Part shown: positions 1-7,496 of the stretch, in pieces
Numbering within the stretch: position 1 is the stretch's first letter
How the letters are laid out: each line of letters opens with the position of its first letter
Source: Dactylosporangium sucinum
GTDB lineage: Bacteria; Actinomycetota; Actinomycetes; Mycobacteriales; Micromonosporaceae
Length of the DNA: 64,000 nt
Reading direction: 5' to 3'
NCBI RefSeq assembly: GCF_014647515.1
Contig: NZ_BMPI01000006.1
Coordinates: 161,371-225,370, forward strand
Program-made: the position numbers and the translations under genes
The notes under the pieces: generated by a model
What the model saw: the letters and a program-made list of their open reading frames with translations, nothing else
What the model was told of the DNA's origin: nothing
Database searches by the model: none

Positions 1-294
1 TCGACGCCGGCCGCCCCGCCCGCTCCCGCGGCGCCCACCCCTCCCGCTCCGCTGGTCACGGACATCATGGCCGGGCCGGGCGGCGTGATGACCGACGAGG
101 TCGGCGTCATCACCGGGGAGCTCACCCTGCGCACCGAGGTCGACGCCGCGGGCGCGGTCGTGGTGTGGGTGCAGTACAAGGACGCCGAGGAGTGGTACGT
201 GGTGACGGGCGGGAGGGCGCAGGTGCGCGAGCCGGCCGACGCGGCCGCGATCCACGCCGTCGTCGCCGGGATCCTGAACCGCCCCGAGGGCTAA
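1..294 (+). CDS. 3' end of an unidentified protein (truncated by the window edge)
   Basis: The reading frame is open from the first base and ends with TAA, giving 97 visible residues; the true start lies outside the window. The first ~20 residues are Pro/Ala-rich (a linker), followed by a small acidic domain with alternating hydrophobic residues (VVVWVQYKDAEEWYVV) and a short C-terminal helix. I do not recognise the family. An internal ATG at 67 is a poor start because the frame continues upstream. It converges on recR across a hairpin at 307-336. Confidence 0.6.
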   Translation, partial: STPAAPPAPAAPTPPAPLVTDIMAGPGGVMTDEVGVITGELTLRTEVDAAGAVVVWVQYKDAEEWYVVTGGRAQVREPADAAAIHAVVAGILNRPEG

Positions 295-306
295 GGCCTG
301 CTTCAC

Positions 307-336
307 AACTGGGGCCGGGCTGCGGCGGGCCCAGTT
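307..336. terminator. Inverted repeat between convergent genes
   Basis: AACTGGGGCC (307-316) faces GGGCCCAGTT (327-336) around a 10-nt loop. It lies between the stop of the first gene and the recR stop, so it probably ends transcription from one or both sides. There is no clear U-run, as is usual in actinobacteria. Confidence 0.5.
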
Positions 337-348
337 GCGAAACTGGCC

Positions 349-942
349 TTAGATCGCCCTCCGGCCCTCGAAGGCGCGGCCCAGGGTGATCTCGTCGGCA
401 TACTCCAGGTCGCCGCCCACCGGCAGCCCGCTCGCGAGGCGGGTGACGTTGAGGCCCATCGGCTTGACGAGCAGGGCGAGGTACGTCGCGGTGGCCTCGC
501 CCTCGGTGTTGGGGTCGGTCGCCAGGATGAGCTCCTTGCAGGCGCCGTCGGCGAGCCGCGTCATCAGCTCGCGGATGCGCAGGTTGTCGGGGCCGACGCC
601 CTCCAGCGGGTTGATCGCGCCGCCAAGCACGTGGTATCGCCCGCGGAACTCGCCCGTGCGCTCGATCGCCACGACGTCCTTCGGCTCCTCGACGACGCAG
701 AACACCTCGTCGCTGCGGCGCGGGTCGCGGCAGATGCGGCAGAGCTCGGCCTCGGCCACGTTGTAGCAGCGGGTGCAGAAGCGCACGAGCTCCTTCACCC
801 GCTGCAGCGCCTGGGCGAGCCGCTTGACGTCGGCGGGGTCGGCCGAGAGCACGTGGAACGCGATGCGCTGCGCACTCTTCGGCCCGACCCCGGGCAGACG
901 ACCGAGCTCGTCGATCAGGTCCTGGATGGCGCCTTCGTACAC
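349..942 (-). CDS. recR: Recombination mediator protein RecR
   Basis: RecR of 197 aa, the normal family length. It works with RecO (and RecF) to load RecA on gapped DNA in the cytoplasm. A helix-hairpin-helix with [15 protein letters not shown] lies at about residues 16-30. A zinc finger uses C56, C59, C68 and C71. A Toprim domain follows at about 79-175 and includes [13 protein letters not shown]. The start is GTG. It is the last gene of the dnaX-ybaB-recR block, 12 bp after ybaB, an order conserved in many bacteria. Confidence 0.96.
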   Translation of the reverse strand: MYEGAIQDLIDELGRLPGVGPKSAQRIAFHVLSADPADVKRLAQALQRVKELVRFCTRCYNVAEAELCRICRDPRRSDEVFCVVEEPKDVVAIERTGEFRGRYHVLGGAINPLEGVGPDNLRIRELMTRLADGACKELILATDPNTEGEATATYLALLVKPMGLNVTRLASGLPVGGDLEYADEITLGRAFEGRRAI

Positions 943-954
943 GCCCGGCGCCCG

Positions 955-1299
955 CTAGAAGCCGGGCAGCCCGAGGCCGCCGCCCAGGCCGCCGAGCCCG
1001 GCGGTGAGCGGGCCCATCTTCTCCTCGGTGAGGTCGCGCGCCGCCTGCGCCGCGTTGTGCAGCGCCGCGACGATGAGGTCCTCGAGCGTCTCGACGTCGT
1101 CGGGGTCGACCGCCTTGGGGTCGATCTTGATGCTCACCACTTCGCCCGAACCGCGCACGACGGCGCTCACCAGCCCGCCGCCCGCCGTGCCGGTGAGCTC
1201 GGCCTCGGCCAGCTCCGCCTGCGCGGCGACCATCTGCTGCTGCATCTTCTGCGCCTGCTTCATCATCTGCTGCAGGTTGGGCTGTCCACCGGGCCGCAC
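955..1299 (-). CDS. YbaB/EbfC family nucleoid-associated protein
   Basis: A 114-aa YbaB/EbfC protein. The family forms small dimers that bind DNA and help organise the nucleoid. The N-terminal part is a Gln/Met-rich helix (NLQQMMKQAQKMQQQM), followed by the beta-sheet core with VSIKIDPKAVDPDDVETLEDLI. The tail is Gly/Leu-rich. I chose GTG at 1299 because AAGGAG sits 6 nt upstream; a TTG start at 1314 would absorb that ribosome-binding site. It lies between dnaX and recR, its usual place. Confidence 0.93.
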   Translation of the reverse strand: MRPGGQPNLQQMMKQAQKMQQQMVAAQAELAEAELTGTAGGGLVSAVVRGSGEVVSIKIDPKAVDPDDVETLEDLIVAALHNAAQAARDLTEEKMGPLTAGLGGLGGGLGLPGF

Positions 1300-1336
1300 A
1301 GTGTGCTCCTTCAATGTCGGTTTGCCACCAGCTTAG

Positions 1337-4108
1337 TCAGGCGGTCGTCTCGCCGATCTTCTCCGCGCCGAGCGCCTCGGTGAGCAGCCGCAACGCGGCC
1401 TCCTCACTGGTCTCCCGCACGGCCGTGGCGTCGTCGAGCAGCTCGTCGCCCGGGTCGAGCCCCGGGAACCGGGGATCGGACACCGGCGCGTCGTAGTCCG
1501 GATCGAACGGCGGCTCGTCGGCGCCCGCCCCGTCCCACGCCGACTCGGCGGGCGCGCCGGGTGCCGTCGCCCCCGGACGCCGCTGCCCACTCCCGGCCGC
1601 GGCCGCCCGGGCCGCCTCGCGCGCCAGCTCGATCGCGCTGCTCCCGCCCTGCCGCGCCCGCCCGCCCGCCCCGCGGGACGGGGAGCCTCCGGACGCGGGA
1701 CGCCCGGACGGAGCACCGGCGGGCGCGGGTCGCCCGGGTGGAGCGCCGGCAGGCGCCGGCCGGGCAGGGCTCTCCGGCGCGGGACCGCCGGACGTGGGAC
1801 TGACAGGCGTGGGACTGACAGGTGCGGGAATGGCCGGCGCGGGGCCGGCGGCGGCGCCGGTGGGTCCCGAGCCGGCGGAGCCGGCACCGGTGTGCGCCTG
1901 GCCGCCGGGTGCGGCGCTGGTGGGCGCATACCTGGCGGGACCGTCGCTGGTGGGTGCCTGGCTGGCGGGTGCCGAGCCGGCAGCCGGACCACCGGGCGTC
2001 GCGGGCGTGGGCCAGCCGCCGTCGGACGAGGCGTGGTCCGCGGACGTGCTCCCGGAGTCGCCGGTGGACACCTGGCCGACCGGTGCGCGACCGCCGGGAA
2101 TGGCGGGGGTCGGCCAGCCGTCGTCGGACGAGCCCTCCCCGGCCGGAGCGCGGCCGCCCGGGGACGCCGGAGTCGGCCAGTCTCCGGCCTCCGCCGTCGC
2201 GCGGCGTCCCGCCGTGGCCTCGGCCGGGGCTCGGCCGCCGGCCGGGGCCGGCCAGCCGGAAGCGTCCGCGGGCGGGGCCGGCTGGCTCGGGACCGGGGGC
2301 GCGGGGCGCGGCGGGGGCGCTGCGCTCGGCTGGGAGGTGGGCTGGGGGGTGGGCGGCTGAGGGGAGGGATTCGGGCTCGCCGGGCGGCCGCCGCCTCCGC
2401 CGCCCGGCTGACCACCGACTTCGCAGCGTATCTGCCACCGCCCGCCGAGCACTTCCTGCAGCGCCCCGACCAGGACATCCGGGGAGTTGCTGAGCATGTT
2501 GGCGTGGGTGACGTATTTGAACGTGAGGACCAGGGTCGTGCCCTCGACCTCGTGGACCGTGGCCTCGCGGACGATCGCGGCGGCCTTCTTGCTCTTCTCG
2601 CTGACCCGGGAGAGCACGTCCGGCCACACCCGGCGGACGGCCGACGCGTCCAGGCCGCCACCACCGCCCTGGGCCACCGGTGGCGGCGCCGAGGGAGCCG
2701 GCTCGACCGACCGCGCCGGCTCGGCAGGACGCTCGGCAGCGGGCTCAGGCGAGGGCCCGGGAGCCGGCCCCACGGAAGGCTCGGGAGGGGGTGCTGAAGA
2801 CGGCCGGGGGGAAGGCGCAGGCGGCTCGCTGCCGGCCGGCGACGCCCCGGACCGACCCGAAGCGGACCCGTCCGAGGCACCGGCACCCGAGGACGGCTCC
2901 GCAACCTGCACCCCCGGCGACGGCGCGGCCGGAGCCGGCACGCCGCCGGCCATCAGGCGGCGCTCCATCCGCTCCAGGCGCTGCAGGAGCGCGCTGCTCG
3001 AGTCGTCCGCCCCCGGCAGGAGCATGCGGGCCGTGATCAGCTCCAGCAGCAGCCGCGGGGCCGTCGTGCCGCGCATCTCGGTCAGGCCGTTGTGGACGAT
3101 GTCGGCGAGCCGCGACAGGGTCGCCTGGCCCAGCTGGGTGGCCTGCATGCCCATCCGCTCCAGCTGGTCGTGCGGAGCGTCGAGGAGGCCCTTGTCGACG
3201 GCGTCGGGGACCTGCTGCAGCACGATCAGGTCGCGCAGCCGCTCCAACAGGTCGGAGGCGAACCGGCGGGGATCGTGACCGGCCTCGACCACGCGGTCGA
3301 TCACGCCATAGGCGCCGCGGCCGTCGTCGGCGGCGAGGGCCTCGCACATCTCGTCGATGAGTGCGACGTCCGTCACACCGAGGAGGGCGACGGCCCGCGC
3401 ATAGGTGACCCCGTCGTCGCCGGCGCCGGCGATCAGCTGGTCGAGCACCGAGAGCGTGTCGCGGGCGCTGCCGGCCCCGGCCCGCACCACCAGCGGGAAC
3501 ACGGCGGGCTCGACCTTCACGCCCTCGGCGGAGGTGAGCTGCTCGAGATAGGGCCGCAGGACACCCGGCGGGATGAGCCGGAACGGGTAGTGGTGGGTGC
3601 GGGACTTGATCGTCCCGAGCACCTTCTCGGGCTCGGTGGTGGCGAAGACGAACTTGACGTAGTCCGGCGGCTCCTCGACCAGCTTGAGCAGCGCGTTGAA
3701 GCCGGCGGACGAGACCATGTGGGCCTCGTCGATGACGTAGACCTTGAACCGGCTCGACACCGGGGCGAAGATCGCCCGCTCGCGCAGGTCGCGGGCGTCG
3801 TCGACGCCGCCGTGGCTGGCCGCGTCGATCTCGATGACGTCGATCGAGCCGGAGCCGTCGGGGGCCAGGTCGCGGCACGACTGGCAGACGCCGCACGGCT
3901 CGGGCGTCGGACCCTGCTCGCAGTTGAGCGAGCGGGCCAGAATCCGGGCGCTGCTCGTCTTGCCGCAACCGCGCGGGCCGGAGAAGAGATATGCGTGGTT
4001 GAGCCGGCCGGAGCGCAGCGCCTGCGACAGCGGCTCGGTGACGTGCTCCTGCCCGATGACCTCGGCGAACGTGCGCGGCCGGTATTTTCGATACAGCGCG
4101 AGGGCCAC
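1337..4108 (-). CDS. dnaX: DNA polymerase III subunit gamma/tau
   Basis: 923-aa clamp-loader ATPase subunit, which loads the sliding clamp and organises the replisome. Visible motifs are Walker A GPRGCGKT (about 44-51), a zinc module with C63, C72, C75 and C78, Walker B DEAH (about 127-130), sensor 1 FVFATTEPEK, and the SARDTLSVLDQL segment. The C-terminal half is a long Pro/Ala/Gly-rich linker with repeated WPTPAxPGGRAP motifs, ending in an actinobacterial-type tail with AALRLLTEALGAEKIG. GTG at 4108 (protein start VALALYRKYRPRTF) was chosen because GGAGG lies just upstream; the ATG at 4189 would run into the SRP RNA gene. First gene of the dnaX-ybaB-recR block. Confidence 0.96.
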   Translation of the reverse strand: MALALYRKYRPRTFAEVIGQEHVTEPLSQALRSGRLNHAYLFSGPRGCGKTSSARILARSLNCEQGPTPEPCGVCQSCRDLAPDGSGSIDVIEIDAASHGGVDDARDLRERAIFAPVSSRFKVYVIDEAHMVSSAGFNALLKLVEEPPDYVKFVFATTEPEKVLGTIKSRTHHYPFRLIPPGVLRPYLEQLTSAEGVKVEPAVFPLVVRAGAGSARDTLSVLDQLIAGAGDDGVTYARAVALLGVTDVALIDEMCEALAADDGRGAYGVIDRVVEAGHDPRRFASDLLERLRDLIVLQQVPDAVDKGLLDAPHDQLERMGMQATQLGQATLSRLADIVHNGLTEMRGTTAPRLLLELITARMLLPGADDSSSALLQRLERMERRLMAGGVPAPAAPSPGVQVAEPSSGAGASDGSASGRSGASPAGSEPPAPSPRPSSAPPPEPSVGPAPGPSPEPAAERPAEPARSVEPAPSAPPPVAQGGGGGLDASAVRRVWPDVLSRVSEKSKKAAAIVREATVHEVEGTTLVLTFKYVTHANMLSNSPDVLVGALQEVLGGRWQIRCEVGGQPGGGGGGRPASPNPSPQPPTPQPTSQPSAAPPPRPAPPVPSQPAPPADASGWPAPAGGRAPAEATAGRRATAEAGDWPTPASPGGRAPAGEGSSDDGWPTPAIPGGRAPVGQVSTGDSGSTSADHASSDGGWPTPATPGGPAAGSAPASQAPTSDGPARYAPTSAAPGGQAHTGAGSAGSGPTGAAAGPAPAIPAPVSPTPVSPTSGGPAPESPARPAPAGAPPGRPAPAGAPSGRPASGGSPSRGAGGRARQGGSSAIELAREAARAAAAGSGQRRPGATAPGAPAESAWDGAGADEPPFDPDYDAPVSDPRFPGLDPGDELLDDATAVRETSEEAALRLLTEALGAEKIGETTA

Positions 4109-4185
4109 CAGCGTTCCTCCGTTCGCTCCTCGGGGCGGGCACCACGCTACCCCTGCCCACCGACAAAACCGGGGAAGCACGAAGG

Positions 4186-4268
4186 CCACCCGTGCACCCG
4201 TCAGAGCTCACTTATCCTTGCTGCCTTCCGGCCCTGGGGAGGTTCGTAAGATGACGCCGCACGAGTGG
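4186..4268 (-). ncRNA. ffs: Signal recognition particle RNA (4.5S-type, small SRP RNA)
   Basis: The minus strand carries the conserved SRP apical element CCAGGGCCGGAAGGCAGC followed by AAGGATAAGTGAGC. The ends pair: CCACTCGTGC (4268-4259) with GCACGGGTGG (4195-4186), one G-U pair, and CGTCA with TGACG further in, so an ~83-nt hairpin RNA is expected. It binds Ffh for co-translational targeting of membrane and secreted proteins. Its position just before dnaX is typical. Exact ends are estimated from the pairing. Confidence 0.9.
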
Positions 4269-4326
4269 CTTGGGGACCACAATACCCGGTGCGCGAGCGG
4301 CGCGAGCGATGGGTATCCTGGCGCAC

Positions 4327-4411
4327 GGAGGATTCGCCTAGAGGCCTAGGGCGCACGCTTGGAAAGCGTGTTGGGATAAAACCCTCACGAGTTCGAATCT
4401 CGTATCCTCCG
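4327..4411 (+). tRNA. tRNA-Ser(GGA)
   Basis: 85-nt class II tRNA. Acceptor GGAGGAT (4327-4333) pairs with ATCCTCC (4404-4410), with G4411 as discriminator. The anticodon arm is CACGC-TTGGAAA-GCGTG, anticodon GGA. There is a long variable arm and a T-loop GTTCGAATC. CCA is not encoded. Confidence 0.96.
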
Positions 4412-4431
4412 CACCGCCTGACCAGGCAAAA

Positions 4432-4464
4432 CGCCGGGCGCTCGGTTCACCGGGCCGCCCGGCG
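4432..4464 (+). terminator. Terminator hairpin after tRNA-Ser(GGA)
   Basis: Perfect 9-bp stem CGCCGGGCG (4432-4440) with CGCCCGGCG (4456-4464), 21 nt after the tRNA. It also lies just past the stop of the convergent lipoprotein gene, so it may act in both directions. Confidence 0.65.
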
Positions 4465-4471
4465 GCGTGCT

Positions 4472-4960
4472 TCAGAGGGCCGCGAGTGAGTCCAGGGTGA
4501 AGTCGAAGCCGGCCGGGTCGACCGGCTCGGGCCGGTCACCGCCCCCGAGGACGTATTGGGCCTGGGCCGGGTTCAGCAGCGACGCCGGCGAGTCCGGATA
4601 GGTCTCCAGGAAGAGCACGTAGCGGGTCCCCGTCCGCAGCGCGATGCCACCCGCCTCGGCGTAGACGGTGCCCCCGAGCGCGCCGCCGAGCTGCTTCACC
4701 TCGATCGACGCGGCCGAGGTGCCCTTGAAGCGCCGGTCGACCTGCACGCGGTACACCGTGTGCACCATGCCGTCGAGCGAACGGACGCTCGCCGAGAGCA
4801 CCGAGCCCACCACCACCAGTGTCGCCCGTTCGTGCAGCATCTGGATGCTGTCGTACATCGGATAATCCGCCCGGTACTCCACCCGCTCGGCGGACCCGGA
4901 AGGCCGGCCGCACCCGGCCAGAACCAGCACGACCAGCGCCGCCAACACGACTCGTCCCAT
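4472..4960 (-). CDS. Putative lipoprotein, function unknown
   Basis: 162 aa. The N-terminus is a lipoprotein signal: a hydrophobic run followed by lipobox LVLAGC (Cys at about 17), so the mature protein should be anchored on the outer face of the membrane. The rest is a small beta-rich domain with the segments ATLVVVGSVLSA, VYRVQVDRRFKG and RYVLFLETY, an arrangement seen in small secreted domains of unknown role. I do not recognise a specific family. It is transcribed away from the DUF6232 gene across a 323-bp promoter region. Confidence 0.8.
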   Translation of the reverse strand: MGRVVLAALVVLVLAGCGRPSGSAERVEYRADYPMYDSIQMLHERATLVVVGSVLSASVRSLDGMVHTVYRVQVDRRFKGTSAASIEVKQLGGALGGTVYAEAGGIALRTGTRYVLFLETYPDSPASLLNPAQAQYVLGGGDRPEPVDPAGFDFTLDSLAAL

Positions 4961-5065
4961 GCGGGTAGGACGGCCGAACGGCGGACCCGGTTCCGGCCGA
5001 CCCCGCTGTTTGCGCTGGTCACACCGTGCCGCTACGTGCCGGACCGCCGGTGGTCACACCGCAGT

Positions 5066-5083
5066 CTGCGATATCGCAGGTTG
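5066..5083 (+). promoter_or_regulatory. Operator-like element, copy A
   Basis: CTGCGATATCGCAGGTTG, containing a perfect 12-bp palindrome. It matches 15 of 18 positions with the minus-strand element at 8033-8050, upstream of the second DUF6232 gene. A shorter relative, TTGCGATACAGCTAG, is at 5836-5850 before the XRE gene. Confidence 0.5.
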
Positions 5084-5155
5084 TCACCTAGCGCCTGGTC
5101 ATGCGGCATGGGACCATGTACATACGAGCCAGATGGGCCCGCGAGGCGGAAACGC

Positions 5156-5185
5156 AACAGCACCCGGCGGCGACCGGGTGCTGTT
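5156..5185 (+). terminator. Strong hairpin in the DUF6232 leader (attenuator-like)
   Basis: Perfect 12-bp stem AACAGCACCCGG (5156-5167) with CCGGGTGCTGTT (5174-5185) around a 6-nt loop, followed by TG then mixed sequence. It lies ~100 bp before the DUF6232 start with no gene ending upstream on this strand, so attenuation or an RNA-stability role is more likely than simple termination. Confidence 0.45.
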
Positions 5186-5283
5186 TGCGCTCCCCTCGAC
5201 GCTTACGCGGAGGGATAACGGTGATACCTGACGTAATCCTTACGCATCGACAACGCCTCCGCAATACCGAGAGCGGAGGGAAG

Positions 5284-5559
5284 ATGCGCATGTTCTACGA
5301 AGGTCCGGACATCGTGGTGACCAGCGAGCACTTCATCATCCTCGGCCCCTACCCGGTGCGCTACCGCCTCGACGACGTGCGCGAGCCGTACATCGTCCAG
5401 CACGGCCGCGGCAGTCGCTTCCGCTCGGCCCAGGAGATCCGCGCCCGCTACGGCGCCCGCGACGTCCGGCTCTTCAGCACGACGAACGCGACGACGTTCG
5501 GTCACGTACGACGGGCGCTGATCCGCGCGCTCGAGCATCGCGCCGCGCGGCGCGGCTAA
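5284..5559 (+). CDS. DUF6232 family protein (short form)
   Basis: 91 aa starting MRMFYEGPDIVVTSEHF, with GGAGGG 4-9 nt upstream of ATG 5284. The opening motif (FYxGxDIVVTS) and the YRLDDVREPYIVQHGRG segment match the longer paralogue at 7497-7973, which I place in DUF6232, a family of unknown function common in Micromonosporaceae. Unlike that paralogue it has no membrane segments, so it may be a shortened version of the soluble PH-like part. An upstream in-frame ATG at 5101 would read through the leader hairpin and is rejected. Confidence 0.8.
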   Translation: MRMFYEGPDIVVTSEHFIILGPYPVRYRLDDVREPYIVQHGRGSRFRSAQEIRARYGARDVRLFSTTNATTFGHVRRALIRALEHRAARRG

Positions 5560-5914
5560 CCCGTCCTCGCCTGCGCAGGAACCGCGAAACCGCAGGTCAA
5601 GGTCGCCTGTGAGGGATGGTGTTCATCTCGCAGGCGACCTACTGTGCGGTAGGTCACGATCTGCTATAAAGCTGGCGGCCGGGTAGCGAACGGCCAAGCC
5701 GAGCGCAACAATGTCAGGCGGCCCACGAACGGCCGCCGCGCGACCGCATGATCCGCCACCGATGGGGCATGCGCGTCCGACACGCCCAGACGTGCAACCC
5801 GAGCCACACTTCAGAACAGTATGGTGAGCCGCAACTTGCGATACAGCTAGTCGCCACACGCCAAGCGGATGTATTTCAAGGTCAACGGACGGGTCCGACG
5901 AGGGGCACACGCGC
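5560..5914. other. Non-coding region: terminator then XRE promoter
   Basis: No gene is visible here. A perfect hairpin, AGGTCGCCTG (5600-5609) with CAGGCGACCT (5631-5640), probably terminates the DUF6232 transcript. The sequence becomes less GC-rich (TATAAA at 5665-5670). The element TTGCGATACAGCTAG at 5836-5850, ~65 bp before the XRE start, resembles the operator-like elements near both DUF6232 genes. Confidence 0.55.
5600..5640 (+). terminator. Terminator hairpin after DUF6232 gene
   Basis: Perfect 10-bp inverted repeat AGGTCGCCTG / CAGGCGACCT with a 21-nt loop, starting 41 bp after the stop codon. Confidence 0.6.
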
Positions 5915-6796
5915 ATGAGCCTGGGTGATACGCCCGCGGTGGCGCGCCGGCGAGTCCGGCTGGCCATCCGCGACGCGCGCAACGCCAAGGGCTACACGCA
6001 GGGCCAGGTCGCCGACGCCATGGACTGGTCACTGTCGAAGGTCATGCGCATCGAGAGCGGCGAGGTCACGATCTCGCCGAACGATCTGCGCCCGCTGCTC
6101 AATTACCTCGGCATCCGCGACCGCGTGCTGATCGAGTCCCTCGTCCAGTCCGCAAAGGCGTCGAAACAGCGGCGCTGGTGGGACGAGTCGCGATTCCAGG
6201 GCATGATCACCCCGGCGATGCGGCAACTGATCGGGCTCGAGGCCGAGGCCACGATCATCCGACATTTCTATCCACTGTACTTTCCGGGCGTTCTGCAGAC
6301 TCGCGAGTACGCGAGAGGCATCATGGATCAGTACAGCCATGAACTGACGCCCAAGGAAAGGGACGCCCGAATCGAGGCGCGCATCAGACGCAAGCAGGGA
6401 CTTCTGCAGCGCGAGCCCCGACCCCGGGTCTTCACCCTACTGGATGAATCGGTCCTGTTGCGAACGATGGGGATCGGCAGGGTAAACCTGGGCCAACAAT
6501 TGAATGAGGTCGCCGAGGCGATCCAGGACGGTTGGCTTTCCGCACGAATCCACCCGTTCGACAACGCGTATCCCGGCGTAGGAGAGTTCGAGCTCCTCTA
6601 CTTGGAGGCCGATGACGTCGCACACGCGGTCCTGTATCGGGAGAGCCTGGTCTTCGATGAGATCGTCGACAACGCACATCGCATCGTCCAGCACCGCGCC
6701 CTGTGGGACCGCATGTGGAACGCCGCCATCAGCAAAGAGCAGTCGACGCAAATGATCAAGACCCGCGCGGAGGAGCTCCTGCGTTCCGACCCATAA
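5915..6796 (+). CDS. XRE-type HTH regulator with DUF5753 domain
   Basis: 293 aa. An N-terminal XRE helix-turn-helix occupies about residues 11-65 (RLAIRDARNAKGYTQGQVADAMDWSLS, in two parts, then KVMRIESGEVTIS). The remainder matches the DUF5753 pattern with a PLYFPGVLQTREYAR segment and LLDESVLLR. This architecture defines the actinobacterial WhiJ-like regulators that usually sit beside a DUF397 protein, as here. The gene is less GC-rich than its neighbours and uses CTA, TTG, CAA and AAT codons, a sign of horizontal spread. It probably binds nearby TTGCGATA elements; that is inference. Confidence 0.92.
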   Translation: MSLGDTPAVARRRVRLAIRDARNAKGYTQGQVADAMDWSLSKVMRIESGEVTISPNDLRPLLNYLGIRDRVLIESLVQSAKASKQRRWWDESRFQGMITPAMRQLIGLEAEATIIRHFYPLYFPGVLQTREYARGIMDQYSHELTPKERDARIEARIRRKQGLLQREPRPRVFTLLDESVLLRTMGIGRVNLGQQLNEVAEAIQDGWLSARIHPFDNAYPGVGEFELLYLEADDVAHAVLYRESLVFDEIVDNAHRIVQHRALWDRMWNAAISKEQSTQMIKTRAEELLRSDP

Positions 6797-6800
6797 TTGA

Positions 6801-6850
6801 ACTCTGAGCGGAGTCGCTCGGAGTGGGACGGGCGGCCAGATCGGCCGCCC
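6801..6850 (+). promoter_or_regulatory. Two consecutive hairpins between XRE and DUF397 genes
   Basis: Hairpin 1: ACTCTGAGCG (6801-6810), loop GAGT, CGCTCGGAGT (6815-6824), one G-U pair. Hairpin 2: GGGCGGCC (6830-6837), loop AGATC, GGCCGCCC (6843-6850). The second ends 22 nt before the DUF397 start, so they may set the ratio of regulator to partner. Confidence 0.5.
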
Positions 6851-6872
6851 AACGGAAAGGGTGAGATAGAGA

Positions 6873-7073
6873 GTGCAGCAAGCGGACACGCGTCTCGAGT
6901 GGCGCAAGAGTGACTTCTGTGGGTCGAGTTCCTGCGTTGAGGTCGCGAAGCATGCCGACTCGTTCCTTGTACGTGATGCCAAAAACCCGAACGGGTCGGT
7001 GCTCACGTTCGACCGTGCGGAGTGGGACGCGTTCGTTGCCGGTGTAAGAGCTGGAAACTTCGACTTCCAGTAA
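6873..7073 (+). CDS. DUF397 domain protein, partner of the XRE regulator
   Basis: 66 aa with a GTG start. It shows the full DUF397 signature: LEWRKSDFCGSSSCVEVA near the N-terminus, then FLVRDAKNPNGSVLTFDRAEWDAFVAGVRAG. DUF397 proteins are small acidic partners of XRE/DUF5753 regulators in actinomycetes, in some cases linked to development or toxin-antitoxin-like behaviour. It is 76 bp after the XRE gene, separated by two hairpins, so the two are likely co-transcribed. Confidence 0.93.
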   Translation: MQQADTRLEWRKSDFCGSSSCVEVAKHADSFLVRDAKNPNGSVLTFDRAEWDAFVAGVRAGNFDFQ

Positions 7074-7085
7074 CTCACCCGACCG

Positions 7086-7117
7086 GTTGAGCGCGGGCCT
7101 TTCGCGACGCGCTCAAC
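7086..7117. terminator. Shared terminator between two convergent DUF397 genes
   Basis: Perfect 10-bp stem GTTGAGCGCG (7086-7095) with CGCGCTCAAC (7108-7117), placed midway in the 49-bp gap between the two DUF397 stop codons. Confidence 0.65.
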
Positions 7118-7122
7118 TCCCC

Positions 7123-7317
7123 TCACTCACCCTGCTGACGCAGGCCACCCCGGCAGATCTCGGACACGAACGCGGACCAGGCCGCGGCGTCGAATTCCAG
7201 CTCGACACCGTGCGGCTCCTTGGCGTCGCGGACGATGACGCGATCCGCGCTTTGTGTGAACTCGAGGCAGGCACTCGAGCCGCACTTCGAACTTCGTCGC
7301 CAGAACACCTCAGTCAC
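7123..7317 (-). CDS. DUF397 domain protein (orphan copy)
   Basis: 64 aa. The DUF397 pattern is clear: FWRRSSKCGSSACLEFTQ, then VIVRDAKEPHGVELEFDAAAW and FVSEICRG. GTG at 7317 follows a strong GGAGGGGAGG site. It faces the first DUF397 gene and has no XRE gene on its own strand; the gene upstream is instead the second DUF6232 gene, 179 bp away. It may be a second partner for the same regulator. Confidence 0.9.
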   Translation of the reverse strand: MTEVFWRRSSKCGSSACLEFTQSADRVIVRDAKEPHGVELEFDAAAWSAFVSEICRGGLRQQGE

Positions 7318-7455
7318 GGGCCCTCCCCTCCGCCCTGGACTTGAATCCTCAGCATACGAAGTTCCGTGCGCTCCGCCACACGCATATGCGGGACATGGCA
7401 CGCCACGAAGCCGCGAATCCCCCCAAACGGGACGGCCCACAGATGAATGAACGCC

Positions 7456-7479
7456 CGCCAGGTGGATCTCCACCCGGCG
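7456..7479 (-). terminator. Hairpin downstream of second DUF6232 gene
   Basis: CGCCAGGTGGA and TCCACCCGGCG pair around a 2-nt centre with one mismatch, 18 bp past the minus-strand stop codon at 7497. Confidence 0.45.
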
Positions 7480-7496
7480 AGCGATCACTGTCGATG

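Larger units (their letters stand above)
4961..5283. promoter_or_regulatory. Divergent promoter region with palindrome, direct repeats and leader hairpin
   Basis: Non-coding region between the lipoprotein (minus) and DUF6232 (plus) genes. It holds the direct repeat GGTCACACCG at 5017-5026 and 5052-5061, and the perfect palindrome TGCGATATCGCA at 5067-5078. The 18-mer 5066-5083 recurs near the second DUF6232 gene. A 12-bp hairpin follows at 5156-5185. An AGCGGAGGG ribosome-binding site lies just before the DUF6232 ATG at 5284. Confidence 0.55.
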
